A DNA stretch of 64,000 bases from Cynocephalus volans (Eukaryota > Chordata > Mammalia > Dermoptera > Cynocephalidae): assembly GCF_027409185.1 (NCBI RefSeq), contig NC_084474.1:23527382-23591381 (forward strand), read 5' to 3'. The position numbers and the translations under genes were made by a program. Position 1 is the stretch's first letter. Every line of letters begins with the position of its first letter. Positions 12,296 to 24,510 of the stretch are shown here, in pieces. The notes under the pieces were generated by a model. The model was not told the DNA's origin, made no database searches, and saw only the letters and a list, made by a program, of their open reading frames with translations.

Positions 12296-12465
12296 GATAT
12301 AACAACCACAATTATTTGAAGTTGATACGACAAGCAAACAGAAAGGACATTGTTGGGGGGGAGGGGGGAGGGAGAAGGGAGGGAGGTTTTGGTGAGGGGG
12401 AGCAATAATCAGCTACAATGTATATCGACAAAATAAAATTAAATAAATAAATAAATAAATAAATA
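12296..12465 (+). mobile_element. L1 3'-UTR end inserted in the ERV
   Basis: A short insertion on the plus strand, opposite to the ERV, with a G-rich polypurine block (about 12354-12385), the word 'caactaca'-like 'cagctacaatgtatat', and an AAAT-repeat tail. Flanking AAGAA at 12291-12295 and 12466-12470 is a likely (short) target duplication. The 54295-54543 insertion ends in related sequence, so I take both as 5'-truncated 3' ends of a lineage-specific L1. Confidence 0.75.
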
Positions 12466-12473
12466 AAGAATTT

Positions 12474-12680
12474 TCATGTAAAATGGGTGTGATGTAGGGT
12501 GCAGGAAAGGGGTTGAGTGATCTGTGGGCAGTATTCTGACACCGTGACCTCTATTATTGTGATAGAGGATGGGATTGTTGGTTCTGCATATTTAGGAAGG
12601 GTGGAGTAAATGGCCCCTGTATCAATGACAAAAGAGATCGGCTTACCTGCCACAAGGCAAGTTACCCTGGGCTCACACAT
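12474..12680 (-). pseudogene. ERV protease remnant
   Basis: A minus-strand frame with the aspartic-protease active-site signature FVIDTGA (DTG codons at 12615-12623). The frame stops just before an inserted L1 3' end (12296-12465), which separates it from the downstream protease end and RT. Confidence 0.8.
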
Positions 12681-12716
12681 GGTGATCTCTGTGAGGGCCT
12701 CGGGCCCTGGGCATTG

Positions 12717-13881
12717 TCACTCCTCCTCCTGGGCCAAGCCAAGAAGCTCTGGTAGGGATGGCTGTGAAGCCAAAGGCTGTGGGTTGGGGACTGGGCCACT
12801 CCCTCCCTGGTGAGTAGAACCATCAATCCCCCCAGTGACCTGGCTGTTTGCAGTGAGGACAGGGCCCAGGAGGAGGCCTGGGGTTAGAATGGGCCTGTGC
12901 CTAGTGGTCTGGTAGACCACATTTGAAGCAGTTCCCAGGTGGCTTGCTCCTTGAGGCAGCCGGCTTAGGAGTGTGTGAGCCTCGGATGGCATTAGCCAGG
13001 AGTTGGTATTTGGCCTGATCTCTTTTGTCATGATCTTTCTTTTCTCCTCCTCCTCTCTACTGTTAAAAACCTTGAAAGCTGTGTTGAGGAGGTAGTGTAA
13101 AAGGGCTAGGCCTGCAGGGGAGTTTGGATCTATACGTGCGTATTTACATAAAGCCTCAGAGAGCTGGGTTAGGAACTCGCTGGGATTTTCAGTGGATCTC
13201 TGTGTGATTTCTCTAAGCTTGTCATAATTGACTGACTTGTGAGTAGGCTTTTGGAGGCTGTGAAGTAGGTGTGTGACTATATTATCCCAGAGATCCTGGT
13301 CCCCTTGGCCAGCCTGGTAGTCCCAGTTTGGGTCCGTGCAAGGGAATGCAACAGGTCCCACTAATCATCTGTTATTTTGAGCATTTACCTCATCTGCCTG
13401 TTATTGGGCCGTTATCCAGACCTGTTCTCTGTCCTCGGAGGACAAAGTAGTAGTGAGAATCATAAAAAATATCATGCCAGGTGAGATCATAAGACTGGGT
13501 GAGATATCTGAATTCCTTAAGATATGTGTCTGGGTTGGACTGGAAAGATCCCAGTCATTTTTTGATTTGGGAGAGATTGGAAAGAAAAAAGAGGATACAT
13601 ACCCAGATAGTTCCCTCCATCCCGGCCACTTCACAGAGGGGATATAAAGGAGCCAGGGCTGAGGACAAAGAGAGGGAAAAGGTGGAGAGACTGGTGAAGG
13701 ATTTGGAGCGCAAGGAGGTAGTCGAGGTGGCCCATATGGGGAGCAGAGTGGTCTTATGGATTAAAAGATTAACCCAAGTCTGGAAAGGGGAGGTTGGGTA
13801 TGAGCTAGGAGAATTTGAGACATAGGACAGTTTTGACAGAGAGAAGGACTGTAGTTGGAGATAGAAAAAAGGTTTGAACAT
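12717..13881 (-). pseudogene. ERV gag remnant
   Basis: The frame at 12717-13361 holds the capsid C-terminal half with the major homology region (NPSEFLTQLSEALCKY), followed by a region overlapping a nucleocapsid zinc knuckle in another frame (CFKC at 12919-12930). The frame at 13401-13634 and the overlapping frame at 13555-13881 resemble matrix/capsid N-terminal parts. Frame changes divide gag into at least three pieces. Confidence 0.8.
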
Positions 13882-14372
13882 AAGAAATCTCTCCAGCTTT
13901 TGCCATTTCAGTGACTATCTAAATTGAGAATGCCATTTTGTGGCCACTGGGATCCATTGTAACAAGGTGCTCGAGTTTTAATATCTCCCTGGAGGCCAAG
14001 AAATTGGCCAGGAGACAGCCCAGAGGCATAGAGCACAGAGATTTGGATTGTGAGGATCTTATTTAGAGCATGAGAAAGGGAAGAACTCCTCTCATAGCTG
14101 GGGGGCATGAGAGGAGTTCCCCTGGCCAGGCGCCTGTGCTTCGAGAATGAGAGAGAGAAAGAGAGAGAGAGAGGAGTTGGGGGAACCTGAGGCAAGAGAG
14201 AACTGACCCACTGACTCATCCTGAATTGAGGCCAATGTGGAAGCGTTGGTCTGAAATGGCAAAAGGAGAGAGTCCCAGAGATGCCTGGTTTGGCAGGTCT
14301 GGGAAGGGCAGCCGAGGGCCAATCAACCCAAGAGAGGGGATCGGGATCGTCCAACAACATCAGCTAGAACCC

Positions 14373-14390
14373 TTCCGGGTTTTGGCACCA
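14373..14390 (-). other. ERV primer-binding site (tRNA-Phe type)
   Basis: On the element strand, three bases after the 5' LTR, is TGGTGCCAAAACCCGGAA. By my comparison it differs at two positions from the complement of the tRNA-Phe 3' end; both are G-to-A changes, one at a CpG. Confidence 0.8.
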
Positions 14391-14393
14391 TAA

Positions 14394-14773
14394 TGAAAGA
14401 AAGTGAGCCCAGACACTGGGTACTGATCAAGCTTTATTAAAGGAAAAGAAAATCTGCTGGGCTGTGCTCAAAGTGGCGGGCAGCCTGGGGCTGCCTTCAA
14501 CATGGAGAACAGCACCAGGTGTAGGGGTGAGAGAGCTCATATAGGGCACCAAGGGCTGGCTGATACCATCAAGGAGGGGCATTAGGCTAAATGGCAACCA
14601 GGGTGGAGAACTGCGCCCTCGCAAAAGCAGAAGGGTTTCTGTTTTGCAGAAGTCACGAGGCTTCTTGTAAAGGAAAGCGGGGAGGGGCTTGGTGCTGGAG
14701 TGGAAGACAAGGCCCGCAACTATTTTATGCTTATTGTGTGCACAATGGCGCCGGTCACGTCCAAGATCCATCA
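14394..14773 (-). repeat. 5' LTR of the ERV
   Basis: 380 bp, the upstream LTR in element orientation. It ends TGATGGATC... on the minus strand and abuts the AAAGA target duplication at 14774-14778. Confidence 0.93.
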
Positions 14774-14778
14774 AAAGA

Positions 14779-17700
14779 GATTTAATTTTTAGAATTAGAT
14801 TTTGGGAAATTTGTCACATATCAAAGGCCCAGGTCACTATCAAATAAAACAAAGGTGACAAAAGATTTCAAAGGCACAAAGCCCAAGAAATTATCTTGAT
14901 AAAGCATGGAATTTGTTTCCTGGACAGTAATCCAAAAGGAAAAGAAAAACCTTTCACAATTTTTTTACTAAGAGCAGATCAGTTCTCCAAGAAAACCCTG
15001 TTGTTCCAATGCAGGACAGCAAACTCTAGCCTTGCATCAGAGTACTTTTGATATTAATGTTCAATTTTTAGAAAAATTCGTAAATAATTTTCTTCTAATT
15101 TTAGCCAACTTGATCACACATAAAATTTCTTTCATCAGATTTGCCTTCCGCAAGCCTTCCACAACTAGCATAAACCTTTAGTTTTTGTTCTGTACTTCCT
15201 TTTTTAAAAATTGGTATTATACCTTAGGACAAAAATTTACTTTCCTCTTTTCCTTATCATTTTGACCACACAAAGTTCTCTCTCTTCCAAAAGAAAAATT
15301 ACTCTCTCCTTTCAACTTTCTTTACCAAAAATATATCTTCATATTCATAACTATTTTTGCATGTCTCCTACTTACTGGTTCCTTCTTGCCTTGTTTCTAT
15401 TTCCATCCTTAATCCATATTTTTAAAAAAATCTTTAAATAACCTCTGAATTAGACAAAATTTCTCCTTTTTAACAAAAATATATCCTAATGTTTTTACAG
15501 TTTTTCTCACCAAAAACACATCTTACTTTTCTTGTTACACTTTGCATACAGAATTGTTTCCCCTATTTCTAGTAGTTTTAATTACAATATTAATTAGAAT
15601 TTTAAACTCTCAGTAACCTTAAATTTTTGTGAAAACCTAGGAGGTAATTCATTTTGAATCACTTGTCATAAACCAATATTTTACGAATCTACATTTCATA
15701 TTTCTAGAAACATGTACTTCCACACAGAACAATTTTTTCACGTTTACTAGGAGACTCAAATATATTTAGCTTCTCCATACAATATAAAAACAAGATGCAA
15801 AGTATATAAACTTTAAACTTATGCTTAACGATTAATATTTTAGTATTTTAACTTATTTAGAAATGACCCAGACATTTAATGAGTATCTTAATTTCACCTT
15901 CAAGTTCTATTTACCAAAAAGATTTTTTGAAACTATGAAGAGTTAATCTATAAATGTTTATACATAATTTACTAATTTAACAACCATGCTCGAACTGTTT
16001 GGGAAAATTCTATCAGACTTTGAGCAAAACTAGCCATCATCTCAAGTTATTTTCCTGTTAAACGTTTTTGCAACATGTGAATGTTAGACAGTCACCACCT
16101 AAGCAAGAATCCTAAGGTTAAATACATGGGTATTTTGCTGATCAGACGACACAGCTGTTTTTTATTAACCTAGCAATATTAAACTAGTCTTATTTACCTA
16201 AGATTTACCTAAGTCACATGAACTAAAAGTCATTTGAATTAGGTTCTTTTCCTTTTTTTTTTTTGGTAAGATATTTGATTTAAGCACTTTCTTTTTCTTT
16301 AAGCCAATTAATTAGAGCTCTTTCATATATTTTGGTAGAGAAATCACATACACATAACACATGTAAGCACACAGACACACAGATCTTATAGCTTTCATTA
16401 AAATTATTTGCCAGTTTTCAAATAGTTTCTCTTCCCCCTTTTGACTGTCAATATTCTGATTACCTTTTCCATTGCCTTAAATGATTGTTACCGGTACACC
16501 CCAAAATTTGCACTTCCAAAAGGATAAGTCCCAGATGAAACAACATAGACAGTTTACAGAATTTAGAAATAAACACTATTACTTGCAGAAACAAAGAAAG
16601 GCATAGGCAAAGGCCCAGTTAAGACAAGATGACCAGGAAAAGTACTTTAAACAAAGTAAGGTTTGTTATGTAAACTTTCAAAGTCTTCACCATTATAAAA
16701 GTTTCTAGTGGTTTATGTCAGAGAGGGAGATGTCCTTGCAAATAGAGATTTCCTTTATAGATGTAAACTTATTTTATGAAGAGTTTCAGAATAGCCAGTT
16801 AAATACCACAAAGTTGTATTTTGGAGTCTAGTTAGTTGATAGGTGGTATTTTCAAATTAGCTTGTTTCTTAATTAGATTACTGACTTAAGGGGGAGCCCT
16901 TTAAGAAATAAGACACAGTAAGCATTTTCTATGTCTGCTTGCTCTGAGGGCCTTTTTATAAATACAAAAGCCAAGGAGATCAGGGAGCTCAAAAGCAAAA
17001 GAGAGCAGCTTACTTGTGACTGTCAGAGCTCCATGAGGAAGACAGTGGTTCCCCCAAAAGAAGGTTAGTGGATCTTCCTGTACTCCTCAGGGGGTCTGAG
17101 GGATCAGCAGTCTCCTTTAGGTCCCTTTGTGGTCACCTGATTTGTCAAAGGACCAAATTAATCTTTTAATGAAGGCATGCATACCAAAAGAGCAAGGAAG
17201 CAGGATTACTAATAAATGGGTTAAGCCACTATATATGCATGGAAACGCCCCTTCAGGAAGAGCTGGTGACCTTGGCACAACTTTCTTAAGACTGATGATC
17301 CCAGTGCATTAATCCCATCTTCTCTTGTGAGGGAGATAAACTGTTATAAGATCACGTCAGGGGTTGCTGGCCCCATTGGCCATAGGATCTCCCATAGCAT
17401 TCACCAATACAGCACAGTACTCAGTCCCCCACAGAGGACAGGAAGACACAATGAGCTAGGAGAGTATTGTCATTGTCATCCACTGTGTCAACCTTATCTT
17501 AACTTTTTCTTTATACTGGGAAAAACCAAAACAAGGTGAATTAAACCTAGATATCCCAAATCCAGTGTGTCACACTTCTCTAAAGCCTCACAGTCCTTCC
17601 TTTCTAAATTAGATAAAAGTTCCACAGGGCATTTCAGCAGACCTTCTTTATGGAAGATTTCTTTTCTGGAATAGAAATCTATACTAGGTGCCAGATTCCA
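14779..17700 (-). repeat. probable ancient ERV1-type element, right part
   Basis: Very AT-rich, low-complexity-leaning DNA (14800-16900), then a more mixed segment to about 17700, that continues the block left of the young ERV. It has no coding frame. The assignment rests on remembered wording of old ERV internal sequences and could instead be composite. Confidence 0.35.
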
Positions 17701-19710
17701 CCCTAGTTTCCTCCCTGCTGGGGGATTAGTGATGAATCCATGTGTCTCTCATTGTTCTAAGTTCTGACACCCCAGAGCTACCAATTCCACTGCAGAGGTC
17801 AGATTCTAGACTAAGAAAATCATGATCCCGTTTGACTGTGTTATTAGGAATCCTTAACCAAAAGTAAAAGCTATATCCTATTTCTAAATATTTAAAAGTT
17901 CCTATGCAGGGATGATCCAGGTTTTGTGGGGCCTGAAACGTATACAATTTAGGCAACTCTCTTTAAGAAAAAGAATACAAAATTAAGTCTGAAAGTGAAT
18001 ATTTATTTACAATGAGAAAAAAATCACAACAAATTGTGCTTAAAAACTGACAAATACCATAAATATCACAAAATCTAGAAAAATAGCAATTGTTTAACTG
18101 CCTGGCACATGTCTATAATACTTTACCCCTAATGCTCTGTTACTGCATATTCTTTGTTTGCCTCTTCATATCACAATATTTTTGTAATATCATTTTCTAT
18201 AGGAAGAACAGAAAAATAATTCTGCCTTTCCTTTGCTGGGTTTGATCAAATTTTGTTTTTTTTTTATTACTAGTGAACTAGAAAAGTTTTTTCAGCTTTA
18301 AAACTCATTACTCATAGTGTTGTCTACATTTTTAGGGATTGTTGCCAAATTTGGGAAACTCCAATCTAGTTTATTTCATATATCTAAGATGTAAGCTTTG
18401 GAAGAATTTTACAGATCACCTTTGAGTGTACATTTCAAACCTTGTTGTCCCTACACCACCCAATCCTTCCAGGGTCAGAGCCCACTGGACTCACTCATAT
18501 TGAGTAACACCACCTCTGGACTGGATCTTCATGTCCCCTCAGCAGGTAAATTGGCGTAATTAGCTGAAGGAGTATACCCAAAGCCATTGCTACACCAGTA
18601 TAGCTAGCAATAATAAACTATACACAGACTTGCTGCAAACCACCAAGACATACACCACTGAACTCAAGTGAGACCTATCCCCAACTCTATTTCCCTTCAG
18701 TCAAATCCTCAAAATGTCCACAGCCCCTCTGTCGCCACTCATCAGGAAGAAAAGTATGATGGAGGGAAGTCAAAGTAAAAGGAGACAGTGTTTCTGCTAA
18801 TTGTGGTCAAAATATCTTACTTTTGCAAACCTACAAAAAATGTGAACACATTTCTAGGGCCCCAGCAGACCCCTGGAAGAGTCTGTGTAGGTGAGGTCTC
18901 TGAAGCTCGTTTCATTGACTGTGCAGTAAAATCCATCACTGCTCTTTGGGCTAACATTTAATTATGAGAATCTATGCCTTAGTTGCATTAGTTAGTTTCA
19001 GATTTGTACTCCACTAATTCAGAGGCTTAATGTAGTTTAGAGGTAAAATTAATGCAAGTTAAGACTGGTGACGTTGAAAAAGAAGACTCTATCTGAAGAC
19101 TATATTTTCTGGGCTGTGGTCCAATAAACAGACTGTGGTCTAAACCATTCTACAAAAGAAGGGAACCCACCTGAAGTTATTGAAGAAAATACACTTGAAA
19201 GCAGTTACTGATCACTTGGATATCAAATTATTCATGACAAATGATAAGCAGCAAACATCAAGATTTGAGTCCATTAGAAGGCATGGGTATGACATTGGGG
19301 CTTTGAGAATTTTTAGTTATTCTGAAATTAAATTAAAAATGGCAAACATTTTCTCACTTAAAAGATTTTTATTTTTATTTTATTTTATTTTATTTTTGGA
19401 TCTAATCATAAAATCATAGAGTTTCAGAATTGGAAGGAATTTGAGCAATCAATTTTCACCCTCACCTTTTCTAGCAGATTGCTGCCCAACGTCATTTGAA
19501 AGCTACCTGTGGTGAGGAGGTTTGATTCCTTGTATGAAAGTAAGAAATGAACTAATAAAAATTGAATCACTGTAAGAGGGTATTGAGTCAAAGATAACTC
19601 TACACTTTACCCCTCAAGCTCCATAAGAATAATATAACACTTAAAAAATTTTTGTGTGTAAATATTTGAGGTTTTGTTCATTTTACAAAAATGTTATCAA
19701 TATCCACATA

Positions 19711-19791
19711 TGAAGTCCTTCAAAAAGCTCATGGAAAAGTAGAATTGAAAAATAATACGAATCTTTCCACATACTTTTTGGAGTACCCTCA
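19711..19791. mobile_element. mariner-type MITE
   Basis: An 81-bp element with terminal inverted repeats (TGAAGTCCTTCAAAAAG at the left; at the right the complement reads TGAGGGTACTCCAAAAAG) flanked by TA on both sides. Two relatives lie at 27222 and 37498. Confidence 0.8.
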
Positions 19792-19864
19792 TATTATTAT
19801 GATTTTTTTGCTGCTTTCGTGCAGTGAAAAAATTTAGATGAAATCAAATTTATCAATACTTTTA

Positions 19865-19999
19865 TTTATTTATTTATTTTTTGTCTTTTTCGTGACCGGC
19901 GCTCGCACCGGCCATTCCTATATAGGATCCGAACCCGCGGCGGGAGCGTCGCCGCGCTCCCAGCGCCGCACTCTCCCTAGTGCGCCATGGGCTCGGCCC
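19865..19999 (-). repeat. tRNA-Ile-like SINE, young CpG-rich copy
   Basis: An antisense copy with an unusually GC- and CpG-rich body (19900-19999) and a B-box-like 'ggatccgaacc'. A perfect 15-bp duplication TTATCAATACTTTTA flanks it at 19850-19864 and 20000-20014. High CpG retention and a perfect duplication suggest recent insertion. Confidence 0.9.
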
Positions 20000-20513
20000 T
20001 TATCAATACTTTTAAATTATTTTGAGATTTTAGTGTCTTGTCGAAGAACTCTTGGCCTAACTTTATGTCATAAAGATTTTCTCCAATGTTTTCTAAAAGC
20101 TTTATAGTTTTATGTTTACCTTTCAGATCTATGACCCATTTTAAGTTAAATTTTGTATAAAATGAGGTTTAGGTGGAGACTTTTTGTCATATGGAGTCTC
20201 ATTGTTCCAACACCATTTGTTGAAAACATTATACTTTCCTCATTCAATTGTCTTTGCACTTTCATCAACATCAATTGGCCATATTTCTATGAGTTTATTT
20301 CTGCATTCTCTAGTCTGTCCATTGATCTATGTGTCTATCTCTTCACCACACTGTCTTGCTTTCTGCAGCATTAAAGTAAGTCTTAAAATCAGGTAGTGTG
20401 ATTGCTCTAATTATATTCTTTTTCAAAATTGTTTTGGCAATTCTAATATCTTTGCCTTTCCATATAAATTTTAGAATCAGGTTGTCTAGATCTACAGAAA
20501 AATTCTACTAGGG

Positions 20514-20634
20514 TTTTTTTGTTTGTTTGTTTTTGGCTGGGGGAGTAGCTGGTCAATACAGGAATCAAACCCTGGACCTTGGTGTTATCATATCAGCAAC
20601 ATGCTCTAACCAACTGAGCTAACCAGCCAGCCCC
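20514..20634 (-). repeat. tRNA-Ile-like SINE
   Basis: Poly-T/TTTG start and antisense tRNA body ending 'ctaaccagccagcccc', inserted in L1. The flanking 10-bp words at 20504 and 20635 (TCTACTAGGG and TCTGCTGGGA) match at seven of ten positions, indicating an older insertion. Confidence 0.85.
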
Positions 20635-21846
20635 TCTGCTGGGATTTTTATTGGAATTACATTGTTGGTAGATCAGTTTGGAAAGAAATGACATCTTTAC
20701 CTTGTTGAATATTCCAATCCATCAAAACGATATGTATCTCTACTTGTTTAGATCTCATTTGATGTTTTTCATGAGTGTTCTGTAGTTTTTGGCATATAGA
20801 GCTGGTACATATTTTGTTAGATGGATACTTATAAGTATTTCATCTGGAGGGAGGCAATATTGTAAATGGCACTGGTTTTTTATTTTGTTTCCAGATGTTC
20901 AATGCAAGTATTTACAATTATTTCCATCTATTGACTTTGTATCTTGTGTCCTGTGTCCTTGTTAAACTCATTTATTAGTTTGGATTTTTTTCTGTGTGAA
21001 TTCCTTAGGATTTTCTATGTAGATAATCATGTCATCTGCAAATAGAGACAGTTTTATTTCTTCTATACCAATCTGTATGCCTTTTATTCATTTTCCTTTC
21101 CTTATTGCACTGGCTAGGATTTCCAACACTTGGTTTACTGCTCAGTTGTCTCTGTCTTGAAATTCTTAATTTTTGAATATCATATCTTCATTTTGCACTG
21201 GGTTTGCAAATGACAAGTAGCCAGTACTGAAGATATTCACCTGTATAAACTATAAATCTGGATTTCACACTTGACGACTTTTGTCAGTAGAAATTTTTTT
21301 GAAGAAACTATTACCTACCTTTACATTTACATTTAAAAATCTGTGTTAGATAACAATGTTTAAAAGAACAGAGGAGCCAATACTCACTGGCAAGGAATAG
21401 GACAAAGAGCCTCCAGAGCATAATACTCTGCATTTAGGGAACGGGGAGCTAATTGAGATGGGAAGGGTGGGCTGGAGAAGAGTGAGTGGATCCATAGCTT
21501 TATATTAATTATCTGTCTAAACGCTATGCTACAGATTACAATGTGCTTGGAGGTTTGGCCAATATATGAAGATTACAACTGAAAATTTATTTTTTATATA
21601 TGAACACCTATTTTAAAGGAGTGTGATTAACATTTCTTTTTCCTATTATTCTCTCTGTTTTATCCAGAAATGCCAAGATACAAAGTATAATAAAACTAAT
21701 ATGAGGCAATGTTCTCTCCAGGATAAAAGTAATAGCTGCTTAACACTTTCTTTTATGCCTTACTAGACTAACAAGAGAAAAGGAGTTAACTAGAGAAACA
21801 TATTTCTGTTTTGACCTCAGTGACGAAACACCTCAAATTTCACTTT

Positions 21847-21946
21847 ATTTATTTATTTTTTTCGGTGGCTGGCCAGTTTGGGGATCCGAACCCTTGACCT
21901 TGGTGTTACAAGGCTGCGCTCTAACCAACTAAGCAACTGGCCAGCC
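21847..21946 (-). repeat. tRNA-Ile-like SINE
   Basis: Antisense monomer with a perfect 15-bp duplication CTCAAATTTCACTTT at 21832-21846 and 21947-21961. Confidence 0.9.
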
Positions 21947-22779
21947 CTCAAATTTCACTTTTAAGAACATGTTATAGGACATTATAAGTATTTCTTAATT
22001 TATGAAAATCTAAATTTAAAATATCAAATTCTTTTTTACCCATCAACTTATAAAAACCATTCAAAATATTTTTCACCTGCCTTAAGATAATTTAACAATT
22101 CTAATTTTATATCTAAGCCTTTTTTCTTGCATATTTTTTATTATGTACATATTTCTAACACACCCTAGCTAAAGTCTAAGATAACTTTTGATGGTGCAAA
22201 ATGGTACCAGTCTGTTCAAGAGTGGGGGTACAAGGTGGAATTTGGTAACAGAGGGGAGAGATTTGTTTGGGCTATTGTGTGTCTTTCAACTACTGTGTCA
22301 AAGGGTATAATCCAGCTTCTACCATTAAGAAATAAAGGGTGGAAAGTTCAAACAGTGGAATCTTGAATATTCACTGGCAGCTACAGAACTTGTAAAAGGA
22401 TTCTCATCCCTTTCTCAAAATAAAAATTTTTTTCCCAGTGGGATCCTAAGAACACAGGAGGATTCTATTATTCCTATGAATAAATCAATATCAAATTGAA
22501 GAGAGAGAGTGTCTGGGGAGAAACATTTCCCCCCCTTTTTTTTTCTCTTGGGAAATTTGAAACCTAAATGATGAAAGGTAATGAGTCATTACCCTCACTT
22601 TCACATGTTCACAAATTAGAATTTTCACTTTGTGAAATTTTGAGGATATGTTTAAAACAAGCTCATTTAGACCCTATACTCCTCTGCTAGCTGAAGGCCA
22701 CAATAAAATCCTAATTCCAGTATCTAAGAGGGCTTTGCAGACCACGTTGAGATAGAACCTTGTTCTGTGGGACTGTGTG

Positions 22780-22782
22780 TGT

Positions 22783-22816
<34 letters not shown>

Positions 22817-22828
22817 AAGAGAGAGAGA
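22780..22828 (+). repeat. GA-rich simple repeat
   Basis: An impure (GA)n tract 'agacagagagagagagagag' and neighbours. Confidence 0.9.
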
Positions 22829-24510
22829 AAAGGTATTGAAGCAAGAGCCTAAATAAAAATCTCAGAACACCCCGGCAAAGCGAACCAAAAATATAAGAGC
22901 TAAATTCAGTTTGTTTTTTCCAAGCTGAAGGAACTGGAATGAAATCCAACCAAAACTCCCAGCTAAATTCTAAAAATTTCTTGTGGAGTCATGATTTCCC
23001 ATTTTGAAGGGAGGGGAATAAAGTATCTAAAGGAGAAGAAGAGTTTGCAGTGTTGACCTTGGATCTAAAAATGTGAGATTCAGTGCACAGGAAAATCTGT
23101 TGATTGCTTAACTGTTCTTGCTACTCACCTGGATAAAACCCAAAGAAATTCACAACCACTGAGCTGCAGAGGCCATATGGCTTGTAATTAGACCCTTGCT
23201 CTTGGCCAAGATATTGAGACATTTGTTACCTTTGCTGTTCTACATTCATCATATCTTACTGCCCAGGAAAAGGGCATCAAGGAAGAGACTACATTTATCC
23301 TTCCTCTTTTTGCTGCTCTCCACTCAGTCTCCTTCCTACACCCTTTCCCTAGTCAAAAAGAACTAATTTCTAAAAATAATGCTTGGGAAATAATGCTTGC
23401 AAGTACTCCAGAATGCTTTGCTTCTTCTTTATGTGAAAATATTAAGCAATCACTATCAAGTCCCAGGCCAGAGCAGTGGGACAGGTGAGTCTGCTTAAAG
23501 TGGACCTGAGGTTTCTCTGATTTGGGGCTCCAAAATTCAATGAGCAAATTTACTAAACAGGTTTATTTGAGATAGTATTTCAACAGCAAACGTTTACTGA
23601 GCACGATATCTGCCTTACACTATGCTAGGGACTAGAGAAAAGAAAGACATGGTTTATGGAATCTTGGACCTTAAAATTTAGCAGAAGAGATGGGAGACAA
23701 ATATTAAACAAATATTCACACAAAGAGCTAGTTAATGTACAGGTACAATGAACCTGCCAAAGGAGAAGCACAGGGGCTATGCAAATGAACACTCGGGGGC
23801 CTGACCTGTGGATGCAGGTGAGGACAGCTTCCCAGGGGAAGTGACATTTAAAGCATTAGACTTACAGAATGAGGAGTTAAGGGGTAGAGGACCCTAGAAG
23901 GAATGAATCTTAACCAAAGCATTTGGCATAGTCTCTCCCTATATCCTTGTGGATAAGATGGCGAACTGTGTGCTACATGCTAGGCATGGCAGGTGAAGTC
24001 ATATCAGGTTGTTCTACTGAATAGTTTTATCAAGGAATTGAATGAAGCTGAAGTTGTGCAAAGAATGTATTTGCAAAGAACCCCAGACAGAGATACGCTT
24101 AGACAAGGCCTCAAACCATCAAAATGAGATGTGATAAATAAAAGCAGCTGGAATCCCCAAAAGTTTGCTGGAAAAGAGCAAGAGTGGTAAATTAACTAGG
24201 AAAGGAGGAAACAAGGTCAAGAGACACTGTGGAGAAAAGTGAAAAGAAGTAGAGGAGAGGTGAACTATTATTTAGCCCTAAAAAAGAATGAAGCACTGAC
24301 ACACACTGCAATGCAGATGAATCTGGCAACATTATGCTAAGTGAAAGAAGCCTGGCAAAAAAGGACAAATATTGTATGATTCCACTTACACGAAATATTC
24401 AGAATAGGTAAATCCGTAGTGGGAGAAAGTAGATGGCAGTTGCCAGCGCCTGGAGGTTGGGGAGGAACTGGGTGCAACTGCTTAATAAGTCCTGGGTTTC
24501 CTTTTGGCGT

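Larger units (their letters stand above)
8378..14773 (-). mobile_element. endogenous retrovirus, class I (gammaretrovirus-like), inactive
   Basis: A provirus of 6.4 kb lies antisense to DNAJC5B. Its two LTRs (8378-8738 and 14394-14773) both read TG...CA on the element strand and are flanked by the same 5 bp, AAAGA (8373-8377 and 14774-14778), so this is a true integration with both ends kept. Between the LTRs, in order on the minus strand, are a primer-binding site, gag, protease, reverse transcriptase, integrase and env remnants. All coding regions carry stops or frame changes. A later L1 3'-end insertion breaks the protease region. Over the first 160 aligned LTR bases I count about 17 substitutions by eye, which suggests an old insertion. 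The primer site suggests a tRNA-Phe-using, HERV-F-like group; this is an inference. Confidence 0.95.
19806..21140 (-). mobile_element. old L1 ORF2 fragment
   Basis: Plus-strand wording is the reverse complement of L1 reverse-transcriptase and C-terminal regions (for example 'atcatgtcatctgcaaat', which complements the FADDM motif region at about 21029). Many stops are present. SINEs at 19865 and 20514 have inserted into it, and it resumes on both sides of each. Confidence 0.85.

Noticed and set aside
22780-22828. Possible CRISPR-like or tandem array
   Set aside because: Simple GA dinucleotide expansion; no spacers.
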